A stretch of 64,000 bases of DNA from Devosia sp. FKR38 (GTDB taxonomy: Bacteria > Pseudomonadota > Alphaproteobacteria > Rhizobiales > Devosiaceae), in the NCBI RefSeq assembly GCF_005222805.1, contig NZ_STGC01000005.1:1526456-1590455 (forward strand). The letters run 5' to 3'. The notes under the pieces were generated by a model, which did no database searches, had not been told where the DNA came from, and saw only the letters and a list, made by a program, of their open reading frames with translations. The translations under genes were made by a program, and so were the position numbers. Positions 20,437-28,939 of the stretch are shown piece by piece. How positions within the stretch are numbered: position 1 is the stretch's first letter; each line of letters starts with the position of its first letter.

Positions 20437-20865
20437 TCAGCCCTCGACCTGAATGCCCATGGAACGGGCAGAGCCGGCGATCATCGACACAGCAGCGTCG
20501 ATATTGTCGGCGTTGAGATCCTTCATCTTCTTCTGGGCGATGTCGCGCAGCTGAGCCACGGTGATCGTACCAGCCGATTCCTTGCCCGGCAGCTTGCTGC
20601 CCGACTTCAGGTTGACGGCCTTCTTGATGAAGTAGGTGACCGGCGGCTGCTTCATCTCGAAGGTGAAGCTCTTGTCGGCATAGGCGGTGATCACGACCGG
20701 AATGGGCGAACCCTTTTCCATTTCCTGCGTGGCGGCATTGAAGGCCTTGCAGAATTCCATGATGTTCAGGCCGCGCTGACCGAGAGCCGGCCCGATCGGC
20801 GGGGACGGCGTCGCGGAGCCCGCGGGCACCTGCAGCTTTACGTAGCCAACGATTTTCTTTGCCAT
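20437..20865 (-). CDS. rplK: 50S ribosomal protein L11
   Basis: 142 residues. It starts [20 protein letters not shown] and contains [20 protein letters not shown], the thiostrepton-associated N-terminal segment, and the C-terminal rRNA-binding domain. L11 is part of the GTPase-associated centre and is needed for RelA activation. The 222-base gap to nusG holds a perfect stem at 20997-21014 and probably the rplK leader or promoter. Confidence 0.98.
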   Translation of the reverse strand: MAKKIVGYVKLQVPAGSATPSPPIGPALGQRGLNIMEFCKAFNAATQEMEKGSPIPVVITAYADKSFTFEMKQPPVTYFIKKAVNLKSGSKLPGKESAGTITVAQLRDIAQKKMKDLNADNIDAAVSMIAGSARSMGIQVEG

Positions 20866-20996
20866 AATCGTCCTTCAGTTTCTGGTGGCGTGCTTGCGCA
20901 ACGCCCCGGTTCGTCCGCTGTCACGCGGACCGTTTGACGCTGTGGTCCGAGGTCTATCCGGATGCCTGGCAGCAACCGCCCTCTTCCACAGATTTA

Positions 20997-21014
20997 CCGC
21001 CAGCACGCTGGCGG
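20997..21014 (-). repeat. Inverted repeat in the nusG-rplK spacer
   Basis: CCGCCAGC and its complement are separated by two bases, giving an 8-bp (7-bp if the loop is opened) stem about 130 bases before rplK. There is no T run, so a leader or processing hairpin is more likely than a terminator. Confidence 0.4.
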
Positions 21015-21087
21015 GTGCCGCCGGATAAACCCGGCAGCCATCTGGCGCAAGCCAGAATTGGTGCAGCGCCCGTCAGGCGCCAGGCGG

Positions 21088-21618
21088 TCAGACCTTTTCG
21101 ACCTGACCGTATTCGAGCTCCACCGGGGTGGGGCGACCAAAGATCGACACTTCCACCTTGAGGCGGGCGCGCTCTTCGTCGACTTCTTCCACCACGCCAT
21201 TGAAGCTGGCGAAGGGGCCATCGGACACGCGGACATTCTCGCCCACTTCGAAGGACACCGACGGCTTGGGATGCTCGACCCCTTCCTGCACCTGCTGCAG
21301 GATGGAGAGGGCTTCCTTTTCCGAGATCGGCATCGGCTTGTTGTCCGAACCGAGGAAGCCGGTGACCTTGGGCGTGTTCTTGATCAGGTGGAACGCCTCG
21401 TCGGTCATGTCCATCTTGACCAGCACATAGCCGGGGAAGAACTTGCGTTCGGCGTCGACCTTGCGGCCACGGCGGATCTCGACGACCTTTTCGGTCGGCA
21501 CGATCACGTCTTCAAACAGGTGCTCGAGCTTCTTCTGCGCAACCTTCTGACGGATGTCTTCCGCCACCTTGCGCTCGAAGTTCGAGTAAGCTTGAACGAT
21601 ATACCACCGCATGGCCAT
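21088..21618 (-). CDS. nusG: Transcription termination/antitermination factor NusG
   Basis: 176 residues. The N-terminal NGN domain starts MRWYIVQAYSNFERKVAEDI, read from the ATG two codons earlier as MAMRW, and contains FFPGYVLVKMDM. The C-terminal KOW domain shows VGENVRVSDGPFASFNGVVE. NusG couples RNA polymerase to the ribosome through S10, and to Rho. It lies 42 bases after secE. Confidence 0.97.
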   Translation of the reverse strand: MAMRWYIVQAYSNFERKVAEDIRQKVAQKKLEHLFEDVIVPTEKVVEIRRGRKVDAERKFFPGYVLVKMDMTDEAFHLIKNTPKVTGFLGSDNKPMPISEKEALSILQQVQEGVEHPKPSVSFEVGENVRVSDGPFASFNGVVEEVDEERARLKVEVSIFGRPTPVELEYGQVEKV

Positions 21619-21660
21619 TAAGCGCCGCCGCTCCTAATTCAACTAAGTTCAGTACCCGGC

Positions 21661-21858
21661 CTAAGCGCGGATCGACAGCATCAGCCCGACCAGCCAGGAA
21701 ATGATCTGGTCTGCAGCCAGGAAGAACAGGCTTGCCGCGGTGACCAGAACGATGACCATGATCGTCGAGATCAGGACTTCGTTACGACCCGGCCAGGTGA
21801 CCTTGGAAACTTCCTGCCGCACCTGCTGCAGAAAAGTGATCGGGTTTGTACGGGCCAT
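21661..21858 (-). CDS. secE: Preprotein translocase subunit SecE
   Basis: 65 residues from the ATG at 21858 (MARTNPITFLQQVRQEVSKV). It is the short single-span form, with the amphipathic motif VRQEVSKVTWPGRNEV followed by one membrane helix at about residues 28-60. SecE clamps SecY in the inner-membrane translocon. It precedes nusG in the standard order. A longer reading to 22029 lacks family support. Confidence 0.95.
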   Translation of the reverse strand: MARTNPITFLQQVRQEVSKVTWPGRNEVLISTIMVIVLVTAASLFFLAADQIISWLVGLMLSIRA

Positions 21859-22136
21859 CGGCAAATCTACTCTTCGTATTTTTGGCGCAAAACCAAAGGC
21901 CGCGCAGGACTCCCGCACGGCTCGAATGTCGCTATCTAGAGAAAGTCCCGGCCAATTGCAACATGCCCGGCCAAGAATCTGCCCCGCCGGCGCGGCCTTT
22001 TCCCGGTCGGCAGGCGGCTCCGGCTCCACCCCACGTTAACGACAGTGGGAGAACTCGACGAATCACTCTTGATTCGCCCGATGCATTGGATTTTATAGAC
22101 CTTACTAGGGAACGTAATGGCTGCAGGGGGCGTGCC

Positions 22137-22418
22137 ATGACTGCGTCCGCATCCGACTTTGTCGTGAAGAGCTGCGAAATCCGCCATTTTGGGCCGCACC
22201 GTGCCATTCCCGGCCGGATCACCGGGCTTGTGCGCGTGCAGATTCAGGAACTGTTCCTGGGCAATGTCACCAATTATCACCTCGACCTCAAGGTCAAGGC
22301 CGATGTCGGCGCCGTATCCACGGCCGAGGTGCGCACCGCCCTGCTCGCCCATGCCGCCCATCAGCTGAACAAGCTCAAGACCCGCCACACCACGAAGCTG
22401 GCTGTCGCAGCCGAATAG
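22137..22418 (+). CDS. Uncharacterised 93-residue protein
   Basis: I do not recognise the family. The start is supported by GGGGG 6 bases before ATG, and the codons have the strong G/C third-position bias of real genes in this window. The product is soluble-looking, with a predicted beta-rich first half (KSCEIRHFGPHRAIPGRITG) and a helical second half with many Lys and His. It is the only plus-strand gene inside the core block, placed between tRNA-Trp and secE, so any transcript from the tRNA promoter into secE would run antisense through it. An AT-rich patch at 22085-22110 could serve promoters in either direction. Confidence 0.7.
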   Translation: MTASASDFVVKSCEIRHFGPHRAIPGRITGLVRVQIQELFLGNVTNYHLDLKVKADVGAVSTAEVRTALLAHAAHQLNKLKTRHTTKLAVAAE

Positions 22419-22501
22419 GCCTGGCTGACCCTGCCGGCAAAGCCAGCAGCGCACCCATGCGGGCGCGCCAGCAGATCATGTGATTTTGGAAGATTTGTGC
22501 C

Positions 22502-22577
22502 TGGCAGGGGCTGGGGGACTCGAACCCACGACCCTCGGTTTTGGAGACCGATGCTCTACCAACTGAGCTAAACCCCT
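22502..22577 (-). tRNA. tRNA-Trp (anticodon CCA)
   Basis: 76 bases including an encoded CCA end. The acceptor stem pairs AGGGGTT with AGCCCCT, allowing one G-T pair; the D loop contains AGTTGGT and the T loop GGTTCGAGTCC. The anticodon loop CTCCAAA gives anticodon CCA. tRNA-Trp upstream of secE-nusG is a common proteobacterial order. Confidence 0.97.
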
Positions 22578-22590
22578 TCAGGCGAGGCCG

Positions 22591-22619
22591 TGTCTAATGG
22601 CAAAACGGCCGTTTCGCAA
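22591..22619 (-). promoter_or_regulatory. Sigma-70 type promoter for tRNA-Trp
   Basis: On the minus strand TTGCGA (22614-22619) and TAGACA (22591-22596) are spaced by exactly 17 bases. Transcription would begin about 7 bases before the mature 5' end of the tRNA, and could continue toward secE. Confidence 0.6.
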
Positions 22620-22633
22620 GAGCCTTGCGCAGG

Positions 22634-23026
22634 CTAGGCGAAGATATGGGGCACCAGCGGGACAACCAGCAGCAACAGGCCCACAAAGGCCACCGAAAAG
22701 GCCAGCGAGCGCCAGGGCGACAGCGCCTTGAGGTAGCACACCACATGCACGGCCCGGCCGACCAGGAACAGCGCGGCACCGGCCAGCGACAGCCAGCCCT
22801 GCTCGCCCAGCACGATCGACAGCACCGCCAGAGTCAGAAAGACCGGCAGCGTCTCGTGCAGATTGGCCAGCGCGCGGCGCGAACGCGCCAGCATCAGCGA
22901 GGGCGGCGGCAGTTCATCGCGCGGGCCCATCTGGGCGGCGGGGCCCACTTGTTCGGTGAGATATTTGCCCGGCAGCAAGGCCTGAACGACCGTGAGCGCC
23001 AGCACGAGAAGAATGATCAATAACAT
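22634..23026 (-). CDS. MAPEG family membrane protein
   Basis: 130 residues from the ATG at 23026 (MLLIILLVLALTVVQALLPG). About four hydrophobic helices are visible, with the MAPEG-type segment RARRAxxNxxE, here SRRALANLHETLPVFLTLAV, and GRAVHVVCYLKALSPWRSLA. The family includes microsomal glutathione transferases, but the bacterial members are mostly uncharacterised. It is monocistronic and divergent from the HupE-like gene. Confidence 0.8.
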   Translation of the reverse strand: MLLIILLVLALTVVQALLPGKYLTEQVGPAAQMGPRDELPPPSLMLARSRRALANLHETLPVFLTLAVLSIVLGEQGWLSLAGAALFLVGRAVHVVCYLKALSPWRSLAFSVAFVGLLLLVVPLVPHIFA

Positions 23027-23227
23027 GGGGGTTACCTGTAAGATTGGGTCGGCAATGCGCCTGCATACGACCAACCGGCCTGCTCCGCCAGCCGATCATG
23101 CCGGCAATGCCGCGCCCCTTATTTACAAATCTGCGTCACCGGCCAATAAAGGTTAGGCGAGTTTGGGAATCCGCGGCGGGCGCCGATATTGTTCACTCAG
23201 GGATCGACCGGTCCCGGAAGGAAGCTG

Positions 23228-23815
23228 ATGCGTTTCGTTCTCTCGCTGGCCCTGGTGCTGCTCACCCCCACAATGGCATTCGCCCACCCTGGTCTTGACC
23301 ATGTGATGGGCTTTTCCCACGGCCTGGCCCATCCGCTGGGCGGGCTGGATCATTTGCTGGCCATGGTTGCCGTTGGCATTCTGGCCGCGGCCCTGGGCGG
23401 GCGCGCGCTCTGGGCGGTGCCGCTGAGCTTTATGGCCATGATGGTGGTCGGCTTTGGCCTGGGCATTGCCGGCACGGGTCTGCCGCTGGTCGAGACCGGC
23501 ATCGCGCTCTCCAGCATTGCCATCGGCGCGGCCGCCACGCTGCGCCGCCCCCTGCCCCAGACGGCCGCCATGGCCCTGGTGGGCATCTTCGCCCTGTTCC
23601 ACGGCCATGCCCATGGCGCCGAAATGCCGGCCTCGGCCGCGGCGCTGGAATATGCCGCCGGCTTCCTGCTGGCCACGGGCCTGCTGCATCTCTCCGGCAT
23701 TGCCGCCACGCTCGGCGTGACCCGGCTCGCCGGTCGCCATGCCGATGGGATCACGCGCCTGGCCGGTGGCCTTGCGGCTCTGGGCGGCGTTGGCATCCTG
23801 GCCGGCTGGCTCTAG
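23228..23815 (+). CDS. HupE/UreJ family metal permease
   Basis: 195 residues from the ATG at 23228, preceded by AAGGAAG. A signal-like first helix ends at AFA before HPGLDHVMGFSHGLAHPLGG, the His-rich HupE/UreJ signature thought to bind Ni or Co, and five or six further helices follow. A second His motif, HGHAHG, lies near residue 124. No hydrogenase or urease gene is nearby, so it may supply nickel or cobalt generally. I found no cobalamin riboswitch in the 200-base upstream gap. A strong terminator follows. Confidence 0.85.
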   Translation: MRFVLSLALVLLTPTMAFAHPGLDHVMGFSHGLAHPLGGLDHLLAMVAVGILAAALGGRALWAVPLSFMAMMVVGFGLGIAGTGLPLVETGIALSSIAIGAAATLRRPLPQTAAMALVGIFALFHGHAHGAEMPASAAALEYAAGFLLATGLLHLSGIAATLGVTRLAGRHADGITRLAGGLAALGGVGILAGWL

Positions 23816-23837
23816 GCCTCACACCCACAAAGCCAAA

Positions 23838-23870
23838 GGGGAGACGGGCAATCGCCGTCTCCCCTTTTTT
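23838..23870 (+). terminator. Rho-independent terminator after the hupE-like gene
   Basis: A perfect 10-bp stem GGGGAGACGG/CCGTCTCCCC with a 7-base loop is followed by TTTTTT. It lies 23 bases after the hupE stop. On the other strand it is followed by only three Ts, so it may also weakly end the convergent allophanate hydrolase operon. Confidence 0.9.
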
Positions 23871-23909
23871 GCGTCCGGAACTATCCGTAACGCCTACGTT
23901 ACGACTGAC

Positions 23910-25703
23910 TTACGCCTGCTGCGCCAGGAACGCCCGCCAATCGCCGAGATGGGAGATGTCAGTGGCGCCCTCGGCGCCAATGGCCTCGCAGATGAAACCC
24001 TTGACGCTGCTGCCATCGGCCAGCACCACCGATCCGATACCGAGCGGTGACGGGATGCCGGCGACGAAATCGCCAAAGGCCGCGCGCGGCAAGGCCCAGA
24101 TCTCCATTTTGATGGCACTGCCACCCGAGGACACCCGCACCATGCCCGGCCGCTTGGGCGGGCCGCCGGCCAGCGCATAGAAGCGATATTCGGGCGCGCT
24201 CTCGACAGCGCGCAGGAAGCGGCCCTTGCGGCTGGTCAGCTGACCATTGAGCGGCAGGCCGGTCATATGCGCGCCGCAGACGGCGATCTCCATCTCGTCG
24301 GCCTCGATTGCGGGCGCCATCGGCGCCGCATCGGCAAAACCCCAGTCGGTGGCCCCGAGATTGTGCGGGAAATGCCGCTCCAGCCCCTGCGCCACGGCGG
24401 CAACCAGCCCATCGGCGCCCGCCGGGGCCAGCAGGGTCACGCTGCCCGGCCGGCCATCGCTGCGCCGCGCCGCCGGCACGGCAATGCCGCACATGTCGAG
24501 CAGATTGACGAAATTGGTATAGGTGCCCAGCCGCGAATTGGGCCCGATGGGATCGGCCGCAAGATCAGCCACCGAATAGAACGTCGGAATGGTCGGCACA
24601 CACAGCAGGTCCACCCCCGCCAGCGCCGGCTCGGCCAGGCGCTTGAGCTCGGCCAGCCGATAGATGCCCCGGAAGGCATCGGCGGCGCTGAGTTGCTCGG
24701 CCGCGGTGATGATCTTGCGGGTCACCGGGTGGATGGCGTCGGGATTGGTCTTGAGCAGATCCTCGATCACCGTATAGCGCTCGGCCACCCAGGCGCCTTC
24801 ATAGAGCATGCGGGCGACGGCATAGAGCGGGGCAAAATCGATCTCGACGATCTCGGCGCCAGACTGGCGCAGCGCATCGACGCTGCGCGCAAAGGAGTCC
24901 GCCTGCACGCTGTCGCCGAAGAACTCGACGCTGCCGGCATCGGGAATACCCACCCGCAGCCGAGCCGGCGCCGCCGTCAGCGCCCGCGTCGGAAAGCGCC
25001 GTGCATAGGCATCGGAGGCGTCATAGGCACTGGCCACGGAGAACACCGCATAGGCATCCGTCACCGTGAGGGCGAAGATCGAGATGGTATCGAGCGTCCG
25101 GCAGGCCGGGACCACGCCCGAAGCCGAAAGCGTGCCCAGCGTCGGCTTGAGGCCCACGATATTGTTGAGCGCCGCCGGCACGCGGCCCGAGCCCGCCGTA
25201 TCGGTGCCCAGCGAAAACGTCACCAGCCCATGGCCCACGGCCACGCCCGACCCGCCCGATGAACCGCCCGGCACGATGGCCGGGTCGATGGAATTGCGCG
25301 GCACGCCATAGGGCGAACGCACGCCGACCAAGCCGGTGGCGAACTGGTCGAGATTGGTCTTGCCGATCAAAAGCGCGCCGGCCGCCCGCAATTGCGCAAC
25401 GACAAAGGCATCCTCGGCAGCGACATATTCATAGGCCGGACAGGCCGCCGTGGTCGGCTTGCCCGCGGCATCGATATTGTCCTTGATGACATAAGGCACG
25501 CCCCAGAGCGGCCGCGTGGGATCATAGGCGCCCAGCGCATCGGCCGCCGCCAGCACCTCGGCCTTGTCCAGCAGATGGATGAAAATGGCTGGATCAGCGA
25601 CCGCGGCTATGCCGGCGAACACCTGTTCGACAATCTCGCGGGGCGATGTCCCCGCCGCATAGGCGGCGCGCAGGCTGGGCAGCGTCAGGGCAATGGCAGA
25701 CAT
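23910..25703 (-). CDS. atzF: Allophanate hydrolase
   Basis: 597 residues from the ATG at 25703 (MSAIALTLPS), with AAGGAC 7 bases upstream; an in-frame TTG two codons earlier is less likely. It hydrolyses allophanate (urea-1-carboxylate) to two ammonia and two CO2. The amidase-signature domain has the full Lys-Ser-Ser triad: Lys74 (YVIKDNID), Ser148 in VPGGSSGGSG and Ser172 in DTAGSGRVPA. A C-terminal domain from about residue 460 is typical of AtzF/DUR1-type enzymes. It is the last gene of the operon and shows no signal peptide. No urea carboxylase is present, which points to biuret rather than urea as the source of allophanate. Confidence 0.92.
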   Translation of the reverse strand: MSAIALTLPSLRAAYAAGTSPREIVEQVFAGIAAVADPAIFIHLLDKAEVLAAADALGAYDPTRPLWGVPYVIKDNIDAAGKPTTAACPAYEYVAAEDAFVVAQLRAAGALLIGKTNLDQFATGLVGVRSPYGVPRNSIDPAIVPGGSSGGSGVAVGHGLVTFSLGTDTAGSGRVPAALNNIVGLKPTLGTLSASGVVPACRTLDTISIFALTVTDAYAVFSVASAYDASDAYARRFPTRALTAAPARLRVGIPDAGSVEFFGDSVQADSFARSVDALRQSGAEIVEIDFAPLYAVARMLYEGAWVAERYTVIEDLLKTNPDAIHPVTRKIITAAEQLSAADAFRGIYRLAELKRLAEPALAGVDLLCVPTIPTFYSVADLAADPIGPNSRLGTYTNFVNLLDMCGIAVPAARRSDGRPGSVTLLAPAGADGLVAAVAQGLERHFPHNLGATDWGFADAAPMAPAIEADEMEIAVCGAHMTGLPLNGQLTSRKGRFLRAVESAPEYRFYALAGGPPKRPGMVRVSSGGSAIKMEIWALPRAAFGDFVAGIPSPLGIGSVVLADGSSVKGFICEAIGAEGATDISHLGDWRAFLAQQA

Positions 25704-25738
25704 AGGCAAAGTCCTTGCAGTTCAGAATAGTCACACAG

Positions 25739-26083
25739 TCAGGAAGTCAGCATCAGGACCGGCTTGGCCCAGATGATGAGGACGACGCAGCCCTGTGCCG
25801 AGGCGACCGCATGGGATGTGTCGGTGGGATTGATGACCAGCGCGCCCGCGCCATAGCTGCCGGCATCGTCGCTCTGGCCGCCCTCGAGCACCAAGATGGT
25901 CTCGATGCCCTGGTGCAGATGGCGCGGCACGCTGGCGCCCTTGGCATAGCGCAGCAGGGCCACCGCCCCGCCCTCGCCCTCATCATGCAGGCGGCAGATC
26001 TCGACGCCGGGATGGAAAGGCTCGAAGGGGAAATCCCGCCAGGCGCCGGCGAGAAAGCCGGGATGGGTGATGCTAGGAGCCAT
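25739..26083 (-). CDS. Small cupin protein of the biuret-type operon
   Basis: 114 residues from the ATG at 26083; a GTG three codons upstream is also possible. A single cupin barrel is visible: [20 protein letters not shown] carries the first metal motif (H-x-H and E), and NPTDTSHAV resembles the second motif. It resembles ChrR-like cupins, with no recognised enzyme activity. It overlaps the end of the upstream hydrolase gene by 11 bases and lies 35 bases before atzF, so it is surely co-transcribed. Its role is unknown; it could sense or sequester an intermediate. Confidence 0.8.
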   Translation of the reverse strand: MAPSITHPGFLAGAWRDFPFEPFHPGVEICRLHDEGEGGAVALLRYAKGASVPRHLHQGIETILVLEGGQSDDAGSYGAGALVINPTDTSHAVASAQGCVVLIIWAKPVLMLTS

Positions 26084-26741
26084 GCAGGGCACTCACAATC
26101 TCGTCGGTGGTCGCCAGCCAGCCGACAATGCCACCCTGCGCCGCGATCATCTCCAGCGTCGCTTGCTTGAAGGCGGGGAAATAACTCTCGGTGGCGTCGG
26201 TCGCCAGCACGCACTCAAAGCCACGGTCATTGGCCTCGCGCATGCTGGTCTGCACGCAGACCTCGGTGGTGACGCCGGCAAATACCAATTGGCGAATACC
26301 GCGATCGGCGAGGATCTTGCCGAGCTCGGTGGCGTAGAAGGCCCCCTTGCCCGGCTTGTCGATGACGATCTCGCCGACAATTGGCGCCAGTTCGGGCACG
26401 ATATCGGCGCCGGGCTCGCCGGCCACCAGAATGCGGCCCATCGGACCGGCATCGCCAATGCGCAGCGCCGGATTGCCCCGGTTGCGCTTGGCCGGCGGAC
26501 AGTCCGAGAGGTCCGGGACATGGCATTCGCGCGTGTGGATCACGGTAACGCCGGCCGCGCGGAAACCCGCGATGAGCCGGCCCACGGTGGGAATGATGGC
26601 CTGCAGCAGCGTGACATCATTGCCCAGGCTCGCGCCGAAGCCACCCGGCTCGACGAAATCGCGCTGCATGTCGATGACAATCAGCGCCGTGCGGGCCGGA
26701 TCGATGTCGATGGCGAAGGGACGCGCGGATAGTAGGCTCAT
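26073..26741 (-). CDS. Isochorismatase-fold cysteine hydrolase, possible triuret hydrolase
   Basis: 222 residues. The cysteine-hydrolase triad is complete: Asp24 ([10 protein letters not shown]), Lys129 ([10 protein letters not shown]) and Cys162 ([17 protein letters not shown]), and a Gln202 before GG mirrors the substrate Gln of biuret hydrolase. It is clearly a paralogue of the BiuH-like protein two genes upstream but differs in its N-terminus and C-terminal third. Triuret hydrolase (TrtA), which yields carboxybiuret and then biuret, belongs to this family; I infer that role from context only. A second biuret or ureido amidase is the alternative. Joined to the ATPase gene by a 4-base overlap. 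Confidence 0.85.
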   Translation of the reverse strand: MSLLSARPFAIDIDPARTALIVIDMQRDFVEPGGFGASLGNDVTLLQAIIPTVGRLIAGFRAAGVTVIHTRECHVPDLSDCPPAKRNRGNPALRIGDAGPMGRILVAGEPGADIVPELAPIVGEIVIDKPGKGAFYATELGKILADRGIRQLVFAGVTTEVCVQTSMREANDRGFECVLATDATESYFPAFKQATLEMIAAQGGIVGWLATTDEIVSALHGS

Positions 26742-28255
26742 GCGTGCCCCGCCATGTGTTGGCCGATTTCGCCGATATCGGCGGCGCCGATGGGCGTCTC
26801 AAAGGCAATGCGCCCTTCCGACATCACCAGCACCCGGTCCGATAGTTCAAGGATTTCATCGAGATCCTCGCTGATCAGTAACACTGCCGTTCCCGAATTG
26901 CGCGCCGCCATAATGCGGGCCCGGATTTCGGCCACCGCCGAGAAATCCAGCCCGAAGCAGGGATTGGAAATCACCAGCAGATCCACCGGACCGGTCAGCT
27001 CGCGCGCCAGCACGGCCCGCTGCACATTGCCGCCTGACAGCGCGGCAATCGGGCTGTCAATCGAGGTGGTCTTGACGTTATAGGCGGCCACCAGCTCACG
27101 GGCCTTGGCCCGCATGGCGCCCGTGTCGAGCCAGAAGCGCGGCTTGCCCTGGGCGTCTTCGTCGAAATCGCGAAAAGCCATGTTCTGCGCCACGCTCATG
27201 CGCGGGGCACAGGCATTGTGCAGCGGCTCCTCGGGCAGATAGCGCACATTGGCCGCGCGCGCCTGGGTGCGGCTGGCGTCATAGGCGTGGCCCTTCACTG
27301 CAATGGCGCCGGCCTGATAGGGGCGCTGGCCGGCCAAGAGCTCCATCAGCTCGGTCTGGCCATTGCCCGACACTCCGGCCACGCCGACGATCTCGCCAGC
27401 GCGAACATCGAGACTGTCGAGGCTGATCTGCTTGAGCCCGGAGCGGTCCACCGCCTGCACGCCGCGCAAGCTGAGCACGGCATCGCCCGGCACGCCGCTG
27501 CGCGCCGCCTTCTGCGACAGGGTCTTTTCGCCGATCATCAGCGCCGCCATATCGGCATGGCTGAGCTCGGCCACCTTGCCGCCGCCGACATAGCGGCCCC
27601 GCCGCAGCACGGAGACCTCGTCGGCATAGGCGGTCACTTCGCGGAACTTGTGCGTGATCATCAGCACGGTGAGCCCGGCCTGCACCGTCATCTGCCGCAC
27701 CATGCCGAGCAGTTCGTCGGCTTCCGCCGGCGTCAGCACCGAGGTGGGTTCATCCAGGATCAGGAATTTGCGGCCGAGATAGAGTTGCTTGAGCAGTTCG
27801 AGCTTCTGCTTTTCGCCCGCCGACAGCCGGCTGACCGGCACATCGAGCGGCACGGCAAACGGCATGGTGGCCATGAAGTCCGCCAGCGCGCCGCGCTCGT
27901 CCGCCCAGTCGATCACCGCCGGCACGTCGGGCCGGTTGATGACCAGGTTCTCCGCCCCGGTCAGCGACGGCACCAGGGTAAAATGCTGATAGACCATGCC
28001 CAGCCCATGGGCATGGGCGGCACGGGGATCGTCAATGCTCACCTCGCGGTCGCCCACGATCAACTGGCCCGATGTGGGGTGGTAAAAGCCCATCATGCAT
28101 TTGACGAGGGTCGACTTGCCGGCGCCATTCTCACCCAGCAGCGCATGGAATGTGCCCGGCCGCACTTGAATCGATACATTATCCAAGGCCACGAAGGCCC
28201 CGAATTTCATGGTCATTCCGACCGTTTCGACGCCAATGGGCGCCAGCGCAGTCAT
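26738..28255 (-). CDS. ABC transporter double ATPase, BMP/nucleoside type
   Basis: 505 residues with two fused ATPase modules, as in RbsA/YufO-type importers. The first has an intact P-loop GENGAGKST, signature [12 protein letters not shown] and [15 protein letters not shown]. The second has the degenerate P-loop GVSGNGQTE and signature [15 protein letters not shown]. It would energise uptake with the two permeases and the BMP protein. It overlaps the genes on both sides by 4 bases, which places it physically between the two hydrolases. Confidence 0.93.
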   Translation of the reverse strand: MTALAPIGVETVGMTMKFGAFVALDNVSIQVRPGTFHALLGENGAGKSTLVKCMMGFYHPTSGQLIVGDREVSIDDPRAAHAHGLGMVYQHFTLVPSLTGAENLVINRPDVPAVIDWADERGALADFMATMPFAVPLDVPVSRLSAGEKQKLELLKQLYLGRKFLILDEPTSVLTPAEADELLGMVRQMTVQAGLTVLMITHKFREVTAYADEVSVLRRGRYVGGGKVAELSHADMAALMIGEKTLSQKAARSGVPGDAVLSLRGVQAVDRSGLKQISLDSLDVRAGEIVGVAGVSGNGQTELMELLAGQRPYQAGAIAVKGHAYDASRTQARAANVRYLPEEPLHNACAPRMSVAQNMAFRDFDEDAQGKPRFWLDTGAMRAKARELVAAYNVKTTSIDSPIAALSGGNVQRAVLARELTGPVDLLVISNPCFGLDFSAVAEIRARIMAARNSGTAVLLISEDLDEILELSDRVLVMSEGRIAFETPIGAADIGEIGQHMAGHA

Positions 28256-28929
28256 GCCAGCGCCTCGATGATGGCGGCGCTATTGCTGACCGAACCGAAC
28301 ACGCCGCCCTGCATCTTGACCATGTGGATGGCCGCGGCGTGATTGCCCGGATCGGTGGCGCCGCAGCAATCCTCCACCAGCACGCATTCATAGCCCCGGT
28401 CATTGGCCTCGCGCATGGTGGTGTGCACGCACACGTCCGTGGTGATGCCGGTGAGCAGCAGGTTCTCGATGCCCCGGTTGCGCAGCAACAGGTCAAGGTC
28501 CGTGGCGTAAAAGCTGCCCTTGCCCGGCTTGTCGATAATGGCCTCGCCCGGCAGCGGCGCCAGCTCGTCGATGATCTCCCAGCCCGGTTCGCCCCGGATC
28601 AGGATCTTGCCGCAGGGGCCGGGATCGCCGATCCCTGCCCCCATCTGGCGCGAGCGCCAGCGCTTGTTGGCCGGCAGGTCCGCCAGATCGGGCCGATGCC
28701 CCTCGCGGGTGTGGATGATGTGAAAGCCCTTCTGGCGCATCACCGCCAGCAGCGCCTTGATCGGCTCAATCGGCGCGCGAGTGAGGCTCAAATCATAGCC
28801 CATGGAGTCGACATAGCCGCCTTCCCCGCAGAAATCGGTCTGCATGTCGATGATGACCAGCGCCGTGTTTTCCGGCCGCAGATCGCCATTATAGGGCCAG
28901 TTATAGGGGTCTGCCGCGATGGTGGGCAT
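28252..28929 (-). CDS. biuH: Biuret amidohydrolase
   Basis: 225 residues. This isochorismatase-fold enzyme converts biuret to allophanate and ammonia. The triad is Asp28 ([11 protein letters not shown]), Lys134 ([10 protein letters not shown]) and Cys167 ([20 protein letters not shown]). From memory, the Rhizobium leguminosarum BiuH residues are Asp36, Lys142, Cys175, Lys145, Gln215 and Phe41; all have a counterpart here at a constant offset of 8 (Lys137, Gln207, Phe33). The downstream allophanate hydrolase supports this. RutB-type ureidoacrylate hydrolase is the alternative, but no rut gene is nearby. It overlaps the ATPase gene by 4 bases. Confidence 0.85.
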   Translation of the reverse strand: MPTIAADPYNWPYNGDLRPENTALVIIDMQTDFCGEGGYVDSMGYDLSLTRAPIEPIKALLAVMRQKGFHIIHTREGHRPDLADLPANKRWRSRQMGAGIGDPGPCGKILIRGEPGWEIIDELAPLPGEAIIDKPGKGSFYATDLDLLLRNRGIENLLLTGITTDVCVHTTMREANDRGYECVLVEDCCGATDPGNHAAAIHMVKMQGGVFGSVSNSAAIIEALA

Positions 28930-28939
28930 GATGCCGCTC

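Noticed and set aside
21936..22454. Minus-strand frame of 172 codons opposite the 93-residue gene
   Set aside because: It has low-complexity Gly/Arg content, no start site and lies opposite a frame with native codon bias.
23027..23227. Cobalamin or nickel riboswitch before the HupE-like gene
   Set aside because: I looked for a B12-box and stacked hairpins in this 200-base gap and saw neither.
28252..28929. RutB ureidoacrylate/peroxyureidoacrylate hydrolase
   Set aside because: The fold is the same, but there is no other rut gene, the substrate residues I recall for BiuH align at a constant offset, and allophanate hydrolase is in the operon.
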